Positions 24,460-31,071 of a stretch of DNA of 34,123 nt are shown here, one piece after another (the stretch's first letter is position 1; every line of letters starts with the position of its first letter). Made by a program: the position numbers and the translations under genes. Below the pieces are notes generated by a model. The model was not told the DNA's origin, searched no databases, and saw only the letters and a list, made by a program, of their open reading frames with translations. Source of the stretch: Bacteroidales bacterium (lineage in GTDB: Bacteria > Bacteroidota > Bacteroidia > Bacteroidales > Paludibacteraceae); contig SFDZ01000020.1 of the NCBI GenBank assembly GCA_004557405.1, positions 1-34,123 of the forward strand. The letters run 5' to 3'.

Positions 24460-24932
24460 GGTTTATGTAGTTTTTTTGTTTTAAGGTTTCTGCGTCGTAT
24501 TATCAGGCCGTACAGCAGGGCTGCCGCCACCAAGCACGGCACTGCATCGCCTATGGGCGAGTGCGGGTCGCGGTTATGATCGTCGCCGGGATTAGAACCC
24601 ATACCGCCACCGGGATCTGTTTCCGAAAAGCGCGTGTGTATGGTGGCACCCGGGCGGCTGCTGCTGCCCGCAAATGGCGTGTATTTGTCGCCCATGAGGT
24701 CGGGGCGCGCTGCACCTATTTCCGAGAAGCGCACACGCGAGCCGCGCGCTACCGTGCCGGCAGTGTTTACACCACTATTATAATATGCTCCATATTGTGC
24801 CGAAACGGCAGCCGAGCCGCCGGCATAAGCCGGAGCCGCAACGCCTCCATATACGGCATCGCCGGTGCCGTAATACGCCCACACACTGCATGTGCAGCAA
24901 CATAGAGCCACAATCAAAAATCGTGTTCTCAC
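24456..24932 (-). CDS. Small exported protein with PIGDA-TM-basic C-terminal sorting-like signal
   Basis: The protein has 158 residues from a GTG at 24932. This start gives a textbook signal peptide (MRTRFLIVALCCCTCSVWA, cut before Tyr20); a TTG at 24998 would put 22 polar residues in front of it. The mature part is Gly/Ala/Tyr-rich and low in complexity, with two RFSE motifs (68-71 and 101-104). The C-terminus is tripartite: PIGDA (126-130), a hydrophobic segment (131-145) and a basic tail (RRRNLKTKK). This layout is like substrates of sortases or exosortases, but I know of no enzyme assigned to this motif. It is the first gene of the operon, and its stop overlaps the giant protein's start by four bases (ATGA). 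It may be a surface or assembly factor. Confidence 0.65.
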   Translation of the reverse strand: MRTRFLIVALCCCTCSVWAYYGTGDAVYGGVAAPAYAGGSAAVSAQYGAYYNSGVNTAGTVARGSRVRFSEIGAARPDLMGDKYTPFAGSSSRPGATIHTRFSETDPGGGMGSNPGDDHNRDPHSPIGDAVPCLVAAALLYGLIIRRRNLKTKKLHKP

Positions 24933-25229
24933 AATGGTACTTCGTTTTAAGGTTGCGCCGCCTATAAGCGGTTGGCATTTTTTATTTTTCGGCAGCAAAT
25001 TTAAGAAAAACTTTTGTATGTTTCTCCGACTTTACATTATTTATGTTAAAATAATATCCACTAACAAATAATCCAAAAATACGAAGTCTATCGAACAGAG
25101 ACAAATAATTACGTAAACGCATAACATTCAATACGATAAACCTCGCAAAAGTACACGCGACAGGCGGCGATGTGAGGATACGAAAGAATGTTAAAAATCC
25201 ATGGTAAAATAGGTGCGACGCGGTGTGCG
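24933..25229. other. Operon upstream region
   Basis: There is no gene in these 297 bases. They hold the consensus operon promoter (25074-25105) and two further minus-strand -7-like boxes, TAAATTTG (25003-24996) and TACTTTTG (25153-25146), neither with a TTTG at the right spacing. The leader from the main promoter would be about 135 bases long. Confidence 0.5.
25074..25105 (-). promoter_or_regulatory. Consensus promoter of the eight-gene secreted-protein operon
   Basis: On the minus strand TTTG (25105-25102), a 20-base spacer and TATTTTTG (25081-25074) match the Bacteroidetes promoter exactly. Transcription would start near 25067 and run through eight co-directional genes to the terminator at 7594. 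Confidence 0.65.
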
Positions 25230-26036
25230 TCAGAAGATGTACAAATCGGATGCGGCGATGCGGTCGAGCGGCTGCAGCACCTCGACCGTAATGCCTTTTT
25301 GCGCCAGCGCATTGTTCACCGTGTTGAATGCCAGTTCGGGCGTGTTGTTCTCCTGACTGAGGTGGCAGAGGAATACGTGCGTGAGCGTCGGCGGCCAGTT
25401 GTCGGCGAGGAATCGGGCGGTGTGATCGTTGCACAAATGGCCGGTGTAACTGCGCACACGCTGTTTCAGCGGGTAGGGATAGCGTCCGTTTTTCAGCATC
25501 ATGTCGTCGTAGTTGGCTTCGATGACCAGATAGTCGGCCTTGGCGATGTGGTCGGCCACCTCTTTGCCGATGAAACCGAGGTCGGTGGCAATGACGAACG
25601 TTTTGCCTTCGTAGGTGAAGGAGTAGCCTACGCAGTCGGAGGCGTCGTGGCTGACGGGGAACGACTGTATGGTGAAGTCGCGAATGGCGATGTGTTCGCC
25701 TTTTTTGTAGTATTTTTGGCTCGACGAAAGTTTTTCGGTAACGCGGTAGTTGCGATTGATGCCGATGTGCATTTCGCGTGTGGCATAGACGGGGATGTGG
25801 TATTTTTCGCCCAGCACACCCACCGAGCATATGTGGTCGGTGTGGTCGTGGGTGATGAAAATGCCCCAAATCTGTTCGAGCGAGAGGTGGTGTTTTTTCA
25901 GTTCGCGTTTCACGGTGCGCACGCCCACGCCGGCATCGACCAAGAAGCCGTATTCGCCCGTACCGATATAATAGCAATTGCCGCTACTGCCGCTGCCCAT
26001 GCTCAAAAAGCGCAGTTTTTTTGCTTCCGTATCCAT
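25230..26036 (-). CDS. MBL-fold metallohydrolase, YycJ/WalJ type
   Basis: The protein has 268 residues from MDTEAKKLRFLSMGSGSSGN. Met25 of the longer frame is chosen because a promoter box covers the upstream part. The metallo-beta-lactamase motif THDHTDH (62-68) supplies His63, His65, Asp67 and His68. GSGSSGNCYYI at the N-terminus, VSHDASDCVGY and FVIATDLGFIG are typical of the YycJ group. The later block LVIEANYDDMMLKNGRYPYP and SYTGHLCNDHTARFL are also conserved there. Members are predicted DNA or RNA nucleases linked to DNA repair or cell-wall control in other bacteria; the substrate here is unknown. The gene is divergent from rlmB. Confidence 0.88.
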   Translation of the reverse strand: MDTEAKKLRFLSMGSGSSGNCYYIGTGEYGFLVDAGVGVRTVKRELKKHHLSLEQIWGIFITHDHTDHICSVGVLGEKYHIPVYATREMHIGINRNYRVTEKLSSSQKYYKKGEHIAIRDFTIQSFPVSHDASDCVGYSFTYEGKTFVIATDLGFIGKEVADHIAKADYLVIEANYDDMMLKNGRYPYPLKQRVRSYTGHLCNDHTARFLADNWPPTLTHVFLCHLSQENNTPELAFNTVNNALAQKGITVEVLQPLDRIAASDLYIF

Positions 26037-26077
26037 ATCGTCTGTGTTCCTCCCCAAAAAAGTGCAGAATGAGTTTG

Positions 26078-26109
26078 CAAAGTTACAAAAAAAAGAGATA
26101 GATTCCAAA
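26078..26109 (-). promoter_or_regulatory. Consensus promoter for the YycJ-type gene
   Basis: TTTG (26109-26106), a 20-base spacer and TAACTTTG (26085-26078) on the minus strand match the consensus exactly. Transcription would start near 26071, 35 bases before the ATG at 26036. Confidence 0.75.
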
Positions 26110-26136
26110 AAATATTTCTATATGCGTTTTTTTCAC

Positions 26137-26144
26137 TAACTTTG
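26137..26144 (+). promoter_or_regulatory. -7 promoter box for rlmB
   Basis: TAACTTTG lies 36 bases before the rlmB ATG, back to back with the YycJ promoter. The expected TTTG is replaced by TTTC about 18 bases upstream. It excludes the TTG start at 26142. Confidence 0.55.
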
Positions 26145-26180
26145 CAGGCGAAAAATCATCAGAACAGAAAGAACGCTACT

Positions 26181-26942
26181 ATGTACGAGAAACGTCCCAA
26201 AGAGCGAGATATGGTGTTCGGCATACGCGCCGTGATGGAGGCAGTAGATGCAGGCAAGGAGTTGGAGAAAGTGTTCATCCGCAAGGATTTGGGCGGCGAT
26301 TTAGCGCGCGAACTCATCGAGAAGTTACGTGTCCGCACGATTCCTGTGCAGCGTGTGCCGCAAGAGAAACTCAACCGACTGACTCAAAAGAATCATCAGG
26401 GTGTGGTGGCATTTGCCGCATCGATAGAATATCAGCACATCGAGGATATTGTGCCGCTGCTCTACGAGCAAGGTCGCACGCCGCTGCTGGTGCTGCTCGA
26501 CGGTGTTACCGATGTGCGCAACTTTGGCGCCATAGCCCGCACCTGCGAGTGTGCCGGCGTCGATGCGCTGATAGTGCCTGCCGTGGGCGGAGCGGCTGCC
26601 AACGCCGATGCCATCAAGACCTCGGCCGGTGCCCTGCACACGCTGCCCGTGTGTCGCGAACAGAGTTTGCACAACTGTGTGTCGTATCTGCAAAAATGCG
26701 GCATCCGTGTGGTGGCAGCATCGGAACACGCCACACACGCCTACACCGACGCCACGTTTACCGAGCCGACAGCCATTGTGATGGGTGCCGAAGATGTGGG
26801 CGTGTCGCCCGACATTCTGCGCATCTGCAACGACACTGTATCCATACCGATTTGCGGCAAGATAGAATCGCTCAACGTATCGGTAGCGGCCGGCATAGTC
26901 GTGTACGAAGCCGTACGACAACGCAACACAACGACCAAGTAA
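26181..26942 (+). CDS. rlmB: 23S rRNA guanosine-2'-O-methyltransferase RlmB (SpoU family)
   Basis: A 253-residue SPOUT methyltransferase that should 2'-O-methylate a guanosine of 23S rRNA (G2251 in E. coli) using S-adenosylmethionine. The N-terminal substrate-binding domain spans about 1-95 (VFGIRAVMEAV, VPQEKLNRL, HQGVVAF). The catalytic knot shows all three SpoU motifs: LDGVTDVRNFGAIARTCE, AIVMGAEDVGVS, and SIPICGKIESLNVSVAAGIV. The ATG at 26181 is chosen because the longer frame begins inside the promoter box. The pseudouridine synthase gene follows after 22 bases, so both are probably one transcript. Confidence 0.92.
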   Translation: MYEKRPKERDMVFGIRAVMEAVDAGKELEKVFIRKDLGGDLARELIEKLRVRTIPVQRVPQEKLNRLTQKNHQGVVAFAASIEYQHIEDIVPLLYEQGRTPLLVLLDGVTDVRNFGAIARTCECAGVDALIVPAVGGAAANADAIKTSAGALHTLPVCREQSLHNCVSYLQKCGIRVVAASEHATHAYTDATFTEPTAIVMGAEDVGVSPDILRICNDTVSIPICGKIESLNVSVAAGIVVYEAVRQRNTTTK

Positions 26943-26964
26943 CATACAAAAAATAGAAACTATT

Positions 26965-27675
26965 GTGGAAATACTCTACGAAGACAACCATATCATTGCG
27001 GTCAACAAGACCTGTTCGGAGATTGTGCAAGGCGACAAAACCGGCGACGAGCCTTTGTGCGACGCCATCAAAAAATATCTGAAAGAGACGTACGCCAAGC
27101 CGGGGAATGTGTTTTGCGGTGTAACCCACCGCCTCGACCGTCCCGTGAGCGGCGTGGTGCTGTTTGCCAAAACCGGCAAAGCATTGACGCGCCTCAACGA
27201 CATGTTTCAACGGCACGAGGTCGAAAAAGTCTATTGGGCGATAGTGAAAACGCCACCCGCCGACCCCGAAGGCCGACTCGAGCATTACATTGTGCGCAAC
27301 GAGCCGCAAAACAAATCGTATGCCTACGAGACACACAAGACGAGTGCAAAATTGGCTAAACTATCCTACAAGACAATCGCCAAATCGGACAACTACACCC
27401 TATTAGAAATACACCTCGAGACGGGGCGGCATCACCAAATACGGTGTCAGTTGGCCAAAATAGGCAGCCCCATCAAAGGCGATTTGAAGTATGGTTTCCC
27501 GCGTTCGAACCCCGACGGCAGCATTTCGCTGCATGCGCGGTCGATCAGTTTTGTGCATCCCGTGTCGCGCAAACCCATCACCATCACGGCGCCGGTGCCG
27601 TCCGACCGTTTGTGGCAGGAGATAACGAGCGGCCTTCAGTCGCCTGCCGACACATCGCCTGCCGACGGCAAATAG
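26965..27675 (+). CDS. RluA-family RNA pseudouridine synthase
   Basis: This 236-residue protein starts at a GTG. It carries the RluA/RluD catalytic motif HRLDRPVSG (55-63) with the active-site Asp58. ILYEDNHIIAVNK precedes it, and the second conserved block LLEIHLETGRHHQIRCQLA and PIKGDLKYGF follows. There is no S4 domain, so it belongs with the short RluA-like group; the exact uridine modified cannot be told. It lies 22 bases after rlmB. Its last 40 bases overlap the convergent coaD gene, and its C-terminal SPADT-SPADG tail comes from a 15-base duplication in the overlap. Confidence 0.9.
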   Translation: MEILYEDNHIIAVNKTCSEIVQGDKTGDEPLCDAIKKYLKETYAKPGNVFCGVTHRLDRPVSGVVLFAKTGKALTRLNDMFQRHEVEKVYWAIVKTPPADPEGRLEHYIVRNEPQNKSYAYETHKTSAKLAKLSYKTIAKSDNYTLLEIHLETGRHHQIRCQLAKIGSPIKGDLKYGFPRSNPDGSISLHARSISFVHPVSRKPITITAPVPSDRLWQEITSGLQSPADTSPADGK

Positions 27676-28100
27676 TCGCTCACATCTTTGCCAAACGCCT
27701 GCAGTTCGCGCACCAGCGACGACGAAATTTCCACCTTGTCGGGGGCAGCAAACAGACACACGGTTTCGAGGCCGCCAATCAGTCGATTGACATCGGCCAT
27801 TTGGCGTTCGTACTCGAAATCGGCCGTATTGCGCACGCCACGCAACACGACGTCGGCACCTACGGCGCGTGCAAAATCCACCGTCAGCACATCGTACACC
27901 TGCACCGCCACGCGCGGCTCGGCCGCATAGAGTTCGGCTATGGCGGCGGCACGCTCATCGGCATTGTCGTGCGGGTTTTTGGCCGTATTGCGCCCGACAC
28001 CTATAATAATACGGTCGAATAAGCGCAAGCCGCGCGCCACAATATCCTGATGTCCGCGCGTAAACGGATTGAACGATCCGGGAAACAAGGCTGTTTTCAT
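27636..28100 (-). CDS. coaD: Phosphopantetheine adenylyltransferase CoaD
   Basis: A 154-residue enzyme that transfers AMP from ATP to 4'-phosphopantetheine in coenzyme A synthesis. It starts at MKTALFPGSFNPFTRGHQDI, which holds the nucleotidyltransferase TxGH motif (14-17). LRGVRNTADFEYERQMADVN and ISSSLVREL are the other conserved blocks. The longer frame to 28211 is rejected because family members begin at this Met. The last residues (SAGDVSAGD) come from the same 15-base duplication that extends the convergent pseudouridine synthase; the genes overlap by 40 bases. Confidence 0.95.
   Translation of the reverse strand: MKTALFPGSFNPFTRGHQDIVARGLRLFDRIIIGVGRNTAKNPHDNADERAAAIAELYAAEPRVAVQVYDVLTVDFARAVGADVVLRGVRNTADFEYERQMADVNRLIGGLETVCLFAAPDKVEISSSLVRELQAFGKDVSDYLPSAGDVSAGD
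27640..27666. repeat. 12-bp direct repeat within the rluA-like/coaD overlap
   Basis: TCGCCTGCCGAC occurs at 27640-27651 and 27655-27666, a period of 15 bases, in frame for both convergent genes. It gives SPADTSPADG on the plus strand and SAGDVSAGD on the minus strand. Confidence 0.85.
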
Positions 28101-28344
28101 AGAGTTTATCAGTATTTTGTACCTCATGCAGATGCCACCAACCGGTGCGCATCCGATTCCGACTGCAAAAATAGTAATTATTCGCCAAATAGACGCACAG
28201 ACGCACGCCAATTTGCAAAAACCGGCTGTACCACGCCGATACAGAAATCACATAAACAATTATAAAACAACCAGTTAAATAACGTGCAAGAAAAGTGGTC
28301 GTAAAAAAACCGTTGCCATTTTTTTGCATACAAAAAAAAATGTG
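28101..28344. other. Upstream region of coaD
   Basis: No gene was seen in these 244 bases. They hold the coaD -7 box at 28166-28173 and A-rich sequence before the RNA promoter. Short frames here lack start signals and resemblance to known proteins. Confidence 0.4.
28166..28173 (-). promoter_or_regulatory. -7 promoter box for coaD
   Basis: TATTTTTG on the minus strand matches TAnnTTTG, 66 bases before the coaD ATG. A TTTG is found only 12 bases upstream, so support is partial. Confidence 0.4.
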
Positions 28345-28352
28345 TATCTTTG
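28345..28352 (+). promoter_or_regulatory. -7 promoter box for a structured RNA
   Basis: TATCTTTG matches the -7 consensus and lies about 40 bases upstream of the three-way-junction RNA candidate. No protein gene follows within 400 bases, which suggests the RNA itself is the product. Confidence 0.55.
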
Positions 28353-28358
28353 CCACGA

Positions 28359-28515
28359 AATAAAAAAGAAATAATAAGATGCCTTGCATACGAGGTTTCT
28401 TTTGTTTGACAATAACAGTAATGCTCACGTTTTAGTGTGAGTATCTTATGTCAAACAAAGGTTTCCGTGCTGGGCTGCCTTGGTAACGCGATAAGAAACT
28501 CACATTTCTTTTTGT
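28359..28515 (+). ncRNA. Candidate structured RNA with three-way junction
   Basis: Three helices nest consistently. The closing helix pairs GAGGTTTCTT (28392-28401) with AAGAAACTC (28493-28501), with one bulged G. Helix 2 pairs TTTGTTTGACA (28401-28411) with TGTCAAACAAA (28449-28459), a perfect 11 bp, capped by ATGCTCAC/GTGAGTAT (28421-28428/28437-28444). Helix 3 pairs GTTTCC with GGTAAC (28461-28466/28482-28487, one mismatch). The closing helix is followed by ATTTCTTTTT, a possible weak terminator. A -7 box lies upstream. It may be a known Bacteroidetes RNA family that I cannot name; it shows none of the SRP or tmRNA signatures I know. A short frame of 18 codons (28379-28435) lies inside it. 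Confidence 0.55.
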
Positions 28516-28799
28516 GTGCCGCGCGAAACGAATAGCAATGCCCAAAAAAACAGCGATTTGATGGCAGATATGCAAATTTTGTGCACACACCGGCAAAAAA
28601 GCCGCCACCTGTGCCGCGTTTTGGCATAGGTAGTTTCTAATTTTGCAGACGAAAGTAACAACACACGAAATTAAAAGAAACCACACATCAGCAATCAAAA
28701 ATATTTTATAACGAACAAAATTTACTACTATATTTTTACATTGTATGACTATTGTGCAGCAGATGCGAATATGAATTTTATAACTTTAGACTAAGAAAT
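28516..28799. other. AT-rich intergenic region
   Basis: No credible gene was seen. TAATTTTG (28638-28645) and TAACTTTA (28781-28788) resemble -7 boxes on the plus strand; the second lies 12 bases before the DUF6804-like start. The region marks a shift to AT-richer sequence that continues to about 32560. Confidence 0.4.
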
Positions 28800-29105
28800 A
28801 TGGGTGATTTTATTTATAAAATTGGGCTTGGGTTGGCAATAATACTATTAGTATGCTTATTCCCGATACCTTATGGATACTACACCTTTGTGAGGTTTGT
28901 TTCCATGATTGTCTTTGGGTGTATGGCAGTCCACTTCTATAAAGAAAGACAAATGCCACTCTGTGTTATAGCAGGTTCGCTCGCATTATTATTTCAACCA
29001 TTCATCAAGATAGCTCTTGGTAGAACAATATGGAATGTGGTAGATGTAATTGTGGCAGTAGCGCTATTAGTGCTATGGTATAAAAACAAAAATCAATCTC
29101 TTTAA
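28800..29105 (+). CDS. Small DUF6804-like membrane protein
   Basis: The protein has 101 residues from MGDFIYKIGLGLAI; the longer frame begins at a TTG and adds a polar stretch. It has three to four hydrophobic segments. The pattern IPYGYYTFVRFVSMI, then LALLFQPFIKIALGRTIWNVVDVIVAV, matches small Bacteroidetes membrane proteins that I recall as DUF6804; the number is from memory. The function is unknown. The gene opens a block of small membrane-protein genes and is followed after 11 bases by the 90-residue gene. Confidence 0.7.
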   Translation: MGDFIYKIGLGLAIILLVCLFPIPYGYYTFVRFVSMIVFGCMAVHFYKERQMPLCVIAGSLALLFQPFIKIALGRTIWNVVDVIVAVALLVLWYKNKNQSL

Positions 29106-29116
29106 TATTAAAAATT

Positions 29117-29389
29117 ATGGTAATACGCATTCTTATTACAATTTTAACATATTGTTTTTTGGGGTGGTTACTATGCGACATTGCCCCTGAACAAGAATAC
29201 ACTTGGTATTCTGGTATTTGGCACGGATTGTTTTTCGTGGTTAATTTTGTAAGAAGTTGGTTTACTGACGCTTTATACAAAGCTGAAAACTACACAACTG
29301 CTTACAATGTTTTCTATTGGATTTTTAGCATTTTATCGGTTCTTGGTTCTTTATTCGGTAGTGCCGGTGGTTCAAGAAGAAGATATTAA
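29117..29389 (+). CDS. Small two-segment membrane protein, function unknown
   Basis: A 90-residue protein with an N-terminal hydrophobic segment (IRILITILTYCFLGWLLC) and another near the C-terminus (VFYWIFSILSVLGSLFG), ending in a basic SRRRY. The central WYSGIWHGLFFVVNFVRSWF and YKAENYTTAYNVFYW belong to a pattern I have seen in uncharacterised bacterial membrane proteins. It probably shares a transcript with the DUF6804-like gene. No function is assigned. Confidence 0.7.
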   Translation: MVIRILITILTYCFLGWLLCDIAPEQEYTWYSGIWHGLFFVVNFVRSWFTDALYKAENYTTAYNVFYWIFSILSVLGSLFGSAGGSRRRY

Positions 29390-29415
29390 ATATCAGACAT
29401 TTAATTTATCAAGCA

Positions 29416-29532
29416 ATGAGAATTATACTTTTAATAGTTTCAATTATCTGTTTTATATCAGCCTACGGGATCAAAGAACAATCCTACAAATTGGTGTGGT
29501 TACAAAATATGATACAATATAATTTTTTATAA
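29416..29532 (+). CDS. Possible 38-residue membrane peptide
   Basis: A short frame, MRIILLIVSIICFISAYGIK followed by EQSYKLVWLQNMIQYNFL, has a basic start, one hydrophobic segment and a polar tail. It lies 26 bases after the 90-residue gene and 33 bases before the DUF805 gene, on the same strand. No ribosome-binding site or homologue is recognised, so this could be a chance frame; the position in a run of small membrane genes supports it weakly. Confidence 0.35.
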   Translation: MRIILLIVSIICFISAYGIKEQSYKLVWLQNMIQYNFL

Positions 29533-29565
29533 CTTTATTAATAACCAAATTAAAACAATTTCATT

Positions 29566-30171
29566 ATGATGTCATTTTCTGATGCAGTCAAAATCTGCTT
29601 TACAAAAAAATTTGTGAAAACGTCCGGCCGAGCGTCCCGTGCCGAGTTTTGGTGGTTCTATCTATTTCGTGGAATTCAATTGCCGTGGTATGTTCTTGGA
29701 TTTTTAATTGCTGTTACTAATCCCCACAATGACATAGCGAACATATTTGGAAACATATTTTTTGGAGTGGGAATAATATTCTCCTTGATCACATGTATTC
29801 CTTACACTTGTGTCTTTATCAGAAGACTTCATGATAAAGGCCATTCAGCTTTATGGTTGTTGCGATGGTTGTTGCGGATATTTCTTATTACTTTGCTTTT
29901 AGAGGGGTTGGGGTTTGTTTTTTCATCACAAACAGGGTTTACTAACAGTTTTGATTTCGATTATGTCTGTAAGTTAACTTTTGGCCTATCATATTTTGTC
30001 GGGTTAATTGTAAATATATTTAAAGGGAACAAGGGGCCAAATCAATATGGTCCCGACCCTTTAGACCCTCAAAGCCAGAAGATCAATCCACAACCTATCA
30101 CAGAGGGCATCACGAAGGTAACTATAATAGAAGACAAGCAAACAGAAGAAATTATAGATGTAGAGTTATAA
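29566..30171 (+). CDS. DUF805 family membrane protein
   Basis: A 201-residue protein with about four membrane segments. It has the DUF805 landmarks: GRASRAEFWWFYLF near the N-terminus, FIRRLHDKGHSALW after the second segment, and KGNKGPNQYGPDPL after the last. The C-terminal tail of about 40 residues is hydrophilic and ends in acidic residues (EEIIDVEL). Function is unknown for the family; members often sit near phage, stress or secretion genes. Met2 at 29569 may be the start. The zinc-ribbon gene begins 3 bases after its stop, so the two are probably co-translated. Confidence 0.88.
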   Translation: MMSFSDAVKICFTKKFVKTSGRASRAEFWWFYLFRGIQLPWYVLGFLIAVTNPHNDIANIFGNIFFGVGIIFSLITCIPYTCVFIRRLHDKGHSALWLLRWLLRIFLITLLLEGLGFVFSSQTGFTNSFDFDYVCKLTFGLSYFVGLIVNIFKGNKGPNQYGPDPLDPQSQKINPQPITEGITKVTIIEDKQTEEIIDVEL

Positions 30172-30174
30172 ATT

Positions 30175-30936
30175 ATGTATTGTAAACATTGTGGCAAAAC
30201 GATTGAGGAAGACTCTATCTTTTGTAAATATTGCGGAAAAAACGTCTCTTGTGATGCTGTTCAAAATCAGAGAAGACTAATTAGACACTTTGGTAATTTA
30301 TCAAGAAGAAAACAGACAGCCATAATCATTTATGGTATATGGTTCCTTGTTTGGATGTGCTTTCTTATTGACGATCCCAATGACTATGCTGTAGCATTCT
30401 TTGTATTTAATGTTGTGATTCCGTTCATGATCATAGGAATATGGCATATTTGTAAGATTTATAAAGGGAAAAAGGGCAAGGGAGATAAAAAGAAGAAAGA
30501 AAAAAAAGAAAAAAAAGAAAATGTTCCTATGGACACCCATAAATCTCGTCAAGTGCAATCTTCCACTGAAGATAACAAAAATTCCTCTATGGTCTTGTTA
30601 AAGTCTAATGCATCCCAAATGCCCACAACCATGGAAACGGAAAATCATTCACATATACTCTTGGGCAACCTACCAGTTATTTTATCAGAGTTATTATTAA
30701 CCTTCGCACGAAACAAAGGAAAAATGCAAATCATCAATCAGAAAGTTTCCGACGACAACTATGACCATTATTGCCAATTTACTGCAGACGACGGAACAAT
30801 AACACGAGTCAATTTTTCTAACAGCACAAAATCTCTTACTGCACAAGATATTTCGAAACAAAAATTTCTTTTAGCAGTAAACACACTGGCCGATGGTTCC
30901 TATTGCCTTGACTATATAGAAGACAAAAAAGAATAG
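30175..30936 (+). CDS. Zinc-ribbon membrane protein with Lys/Glu tract
   Basis: A 253-residue protein. The N-terminus is a zinc ribbon (MYCKHCGKTIEEDSIFCKYC: two CxxC pairs, 3/6 and 17/20). Two membrane segments follow at about 47-63 and 72-92. A highly charged tract (KGKKGKGDKKKKEKKEKKE) then leads to a polar region and a C-terminal domain of about 90 residues (ILLGNLPVILSELLLTFARN, then beta-rich DHYCQFTADDGTITRVNF). I do not recognise the C-terminal domain. The charged tract is encoded by two runs of eight A. It is coupled to the DUF805 gene upstream (3-base gap). Confidence 0.75.
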   Translation: MYCKHCGKTIEEDSIFCKYCGKNVSCDAVQNQRRLIRHFGNLSRRKQTAIIIYGIWFLVWMCFLIDDPNDYAVAFFVFNVVIPFMIIGIWHICKIYKGKKGKGDKKKKEKKEKKENVPMDTHKSRQVQSSTEDNKNSSMVLLKSNASQMPTTMETENHSHILLGNLPVILSELLLTFARNKGKMQIINQKVSDDNYDHYCQFTADDGTITRVNFSNSTKSLTAQDISKQKFLLAVNTLADGSYCLDYIEDKKE

Positions 30937-30999
30937 TTTTTGAAGTGAACACAAAAACAAAGTCTTTCATAACAATAAATCGTACACAATATTGCGAAC

Positions 31000-31023
31000 C
31001 ACCTGCCTTACCATAGGTAGGTG
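31000..31023 (+). other. Hairpin upstream of the FISUMP array
   Basis: CACCTGCCT (31000-31008) pairs with AGGTAGGTG (31015-31023), nine pairs with one G-U, around a 6-base loop. No T-run follows. It lies 64 bases after the zinc-ribbon stop codon and 49 bases before the first FISUMP start, and may be a weak terminator or leader structure. Confidence 0.4.
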
Positions 31024-31071
31024 TGTAATGAAAATTTTTACATAATCATTTTAACTAAAACTATACTTACT

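Noticed and set aside
24982..25977. Minus-strand frame of 331 codons overlapping the YycJ-type gene
   Set aside because: It is a shifted frame of the MBL-fold gene; the Arg/His-rich product has no motif, while the other frame has THDHTDH.
28392..28501. Identification of the structured RNA as SRP RNA or tmRNA
   Set aside because: The SRP consensus loop (GGTCAGG with GGAAGCAGCC) and the tmRNA tRNA-like ends are absent.
28432..28698. Minus-strand frame of 88 codons over the RNA candidate
   Set aside because: It has no promoter, no resemblance to a family, and it overlaps paired RNA helices on the other strand.
29307..29522. Plus-strand frame of 71 codons overlapping the 90-residue membrane gene
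   Set aside because: It overlaps the end of a better supported gene out of frame; the 38-residue frame at 29416 fits the position better.
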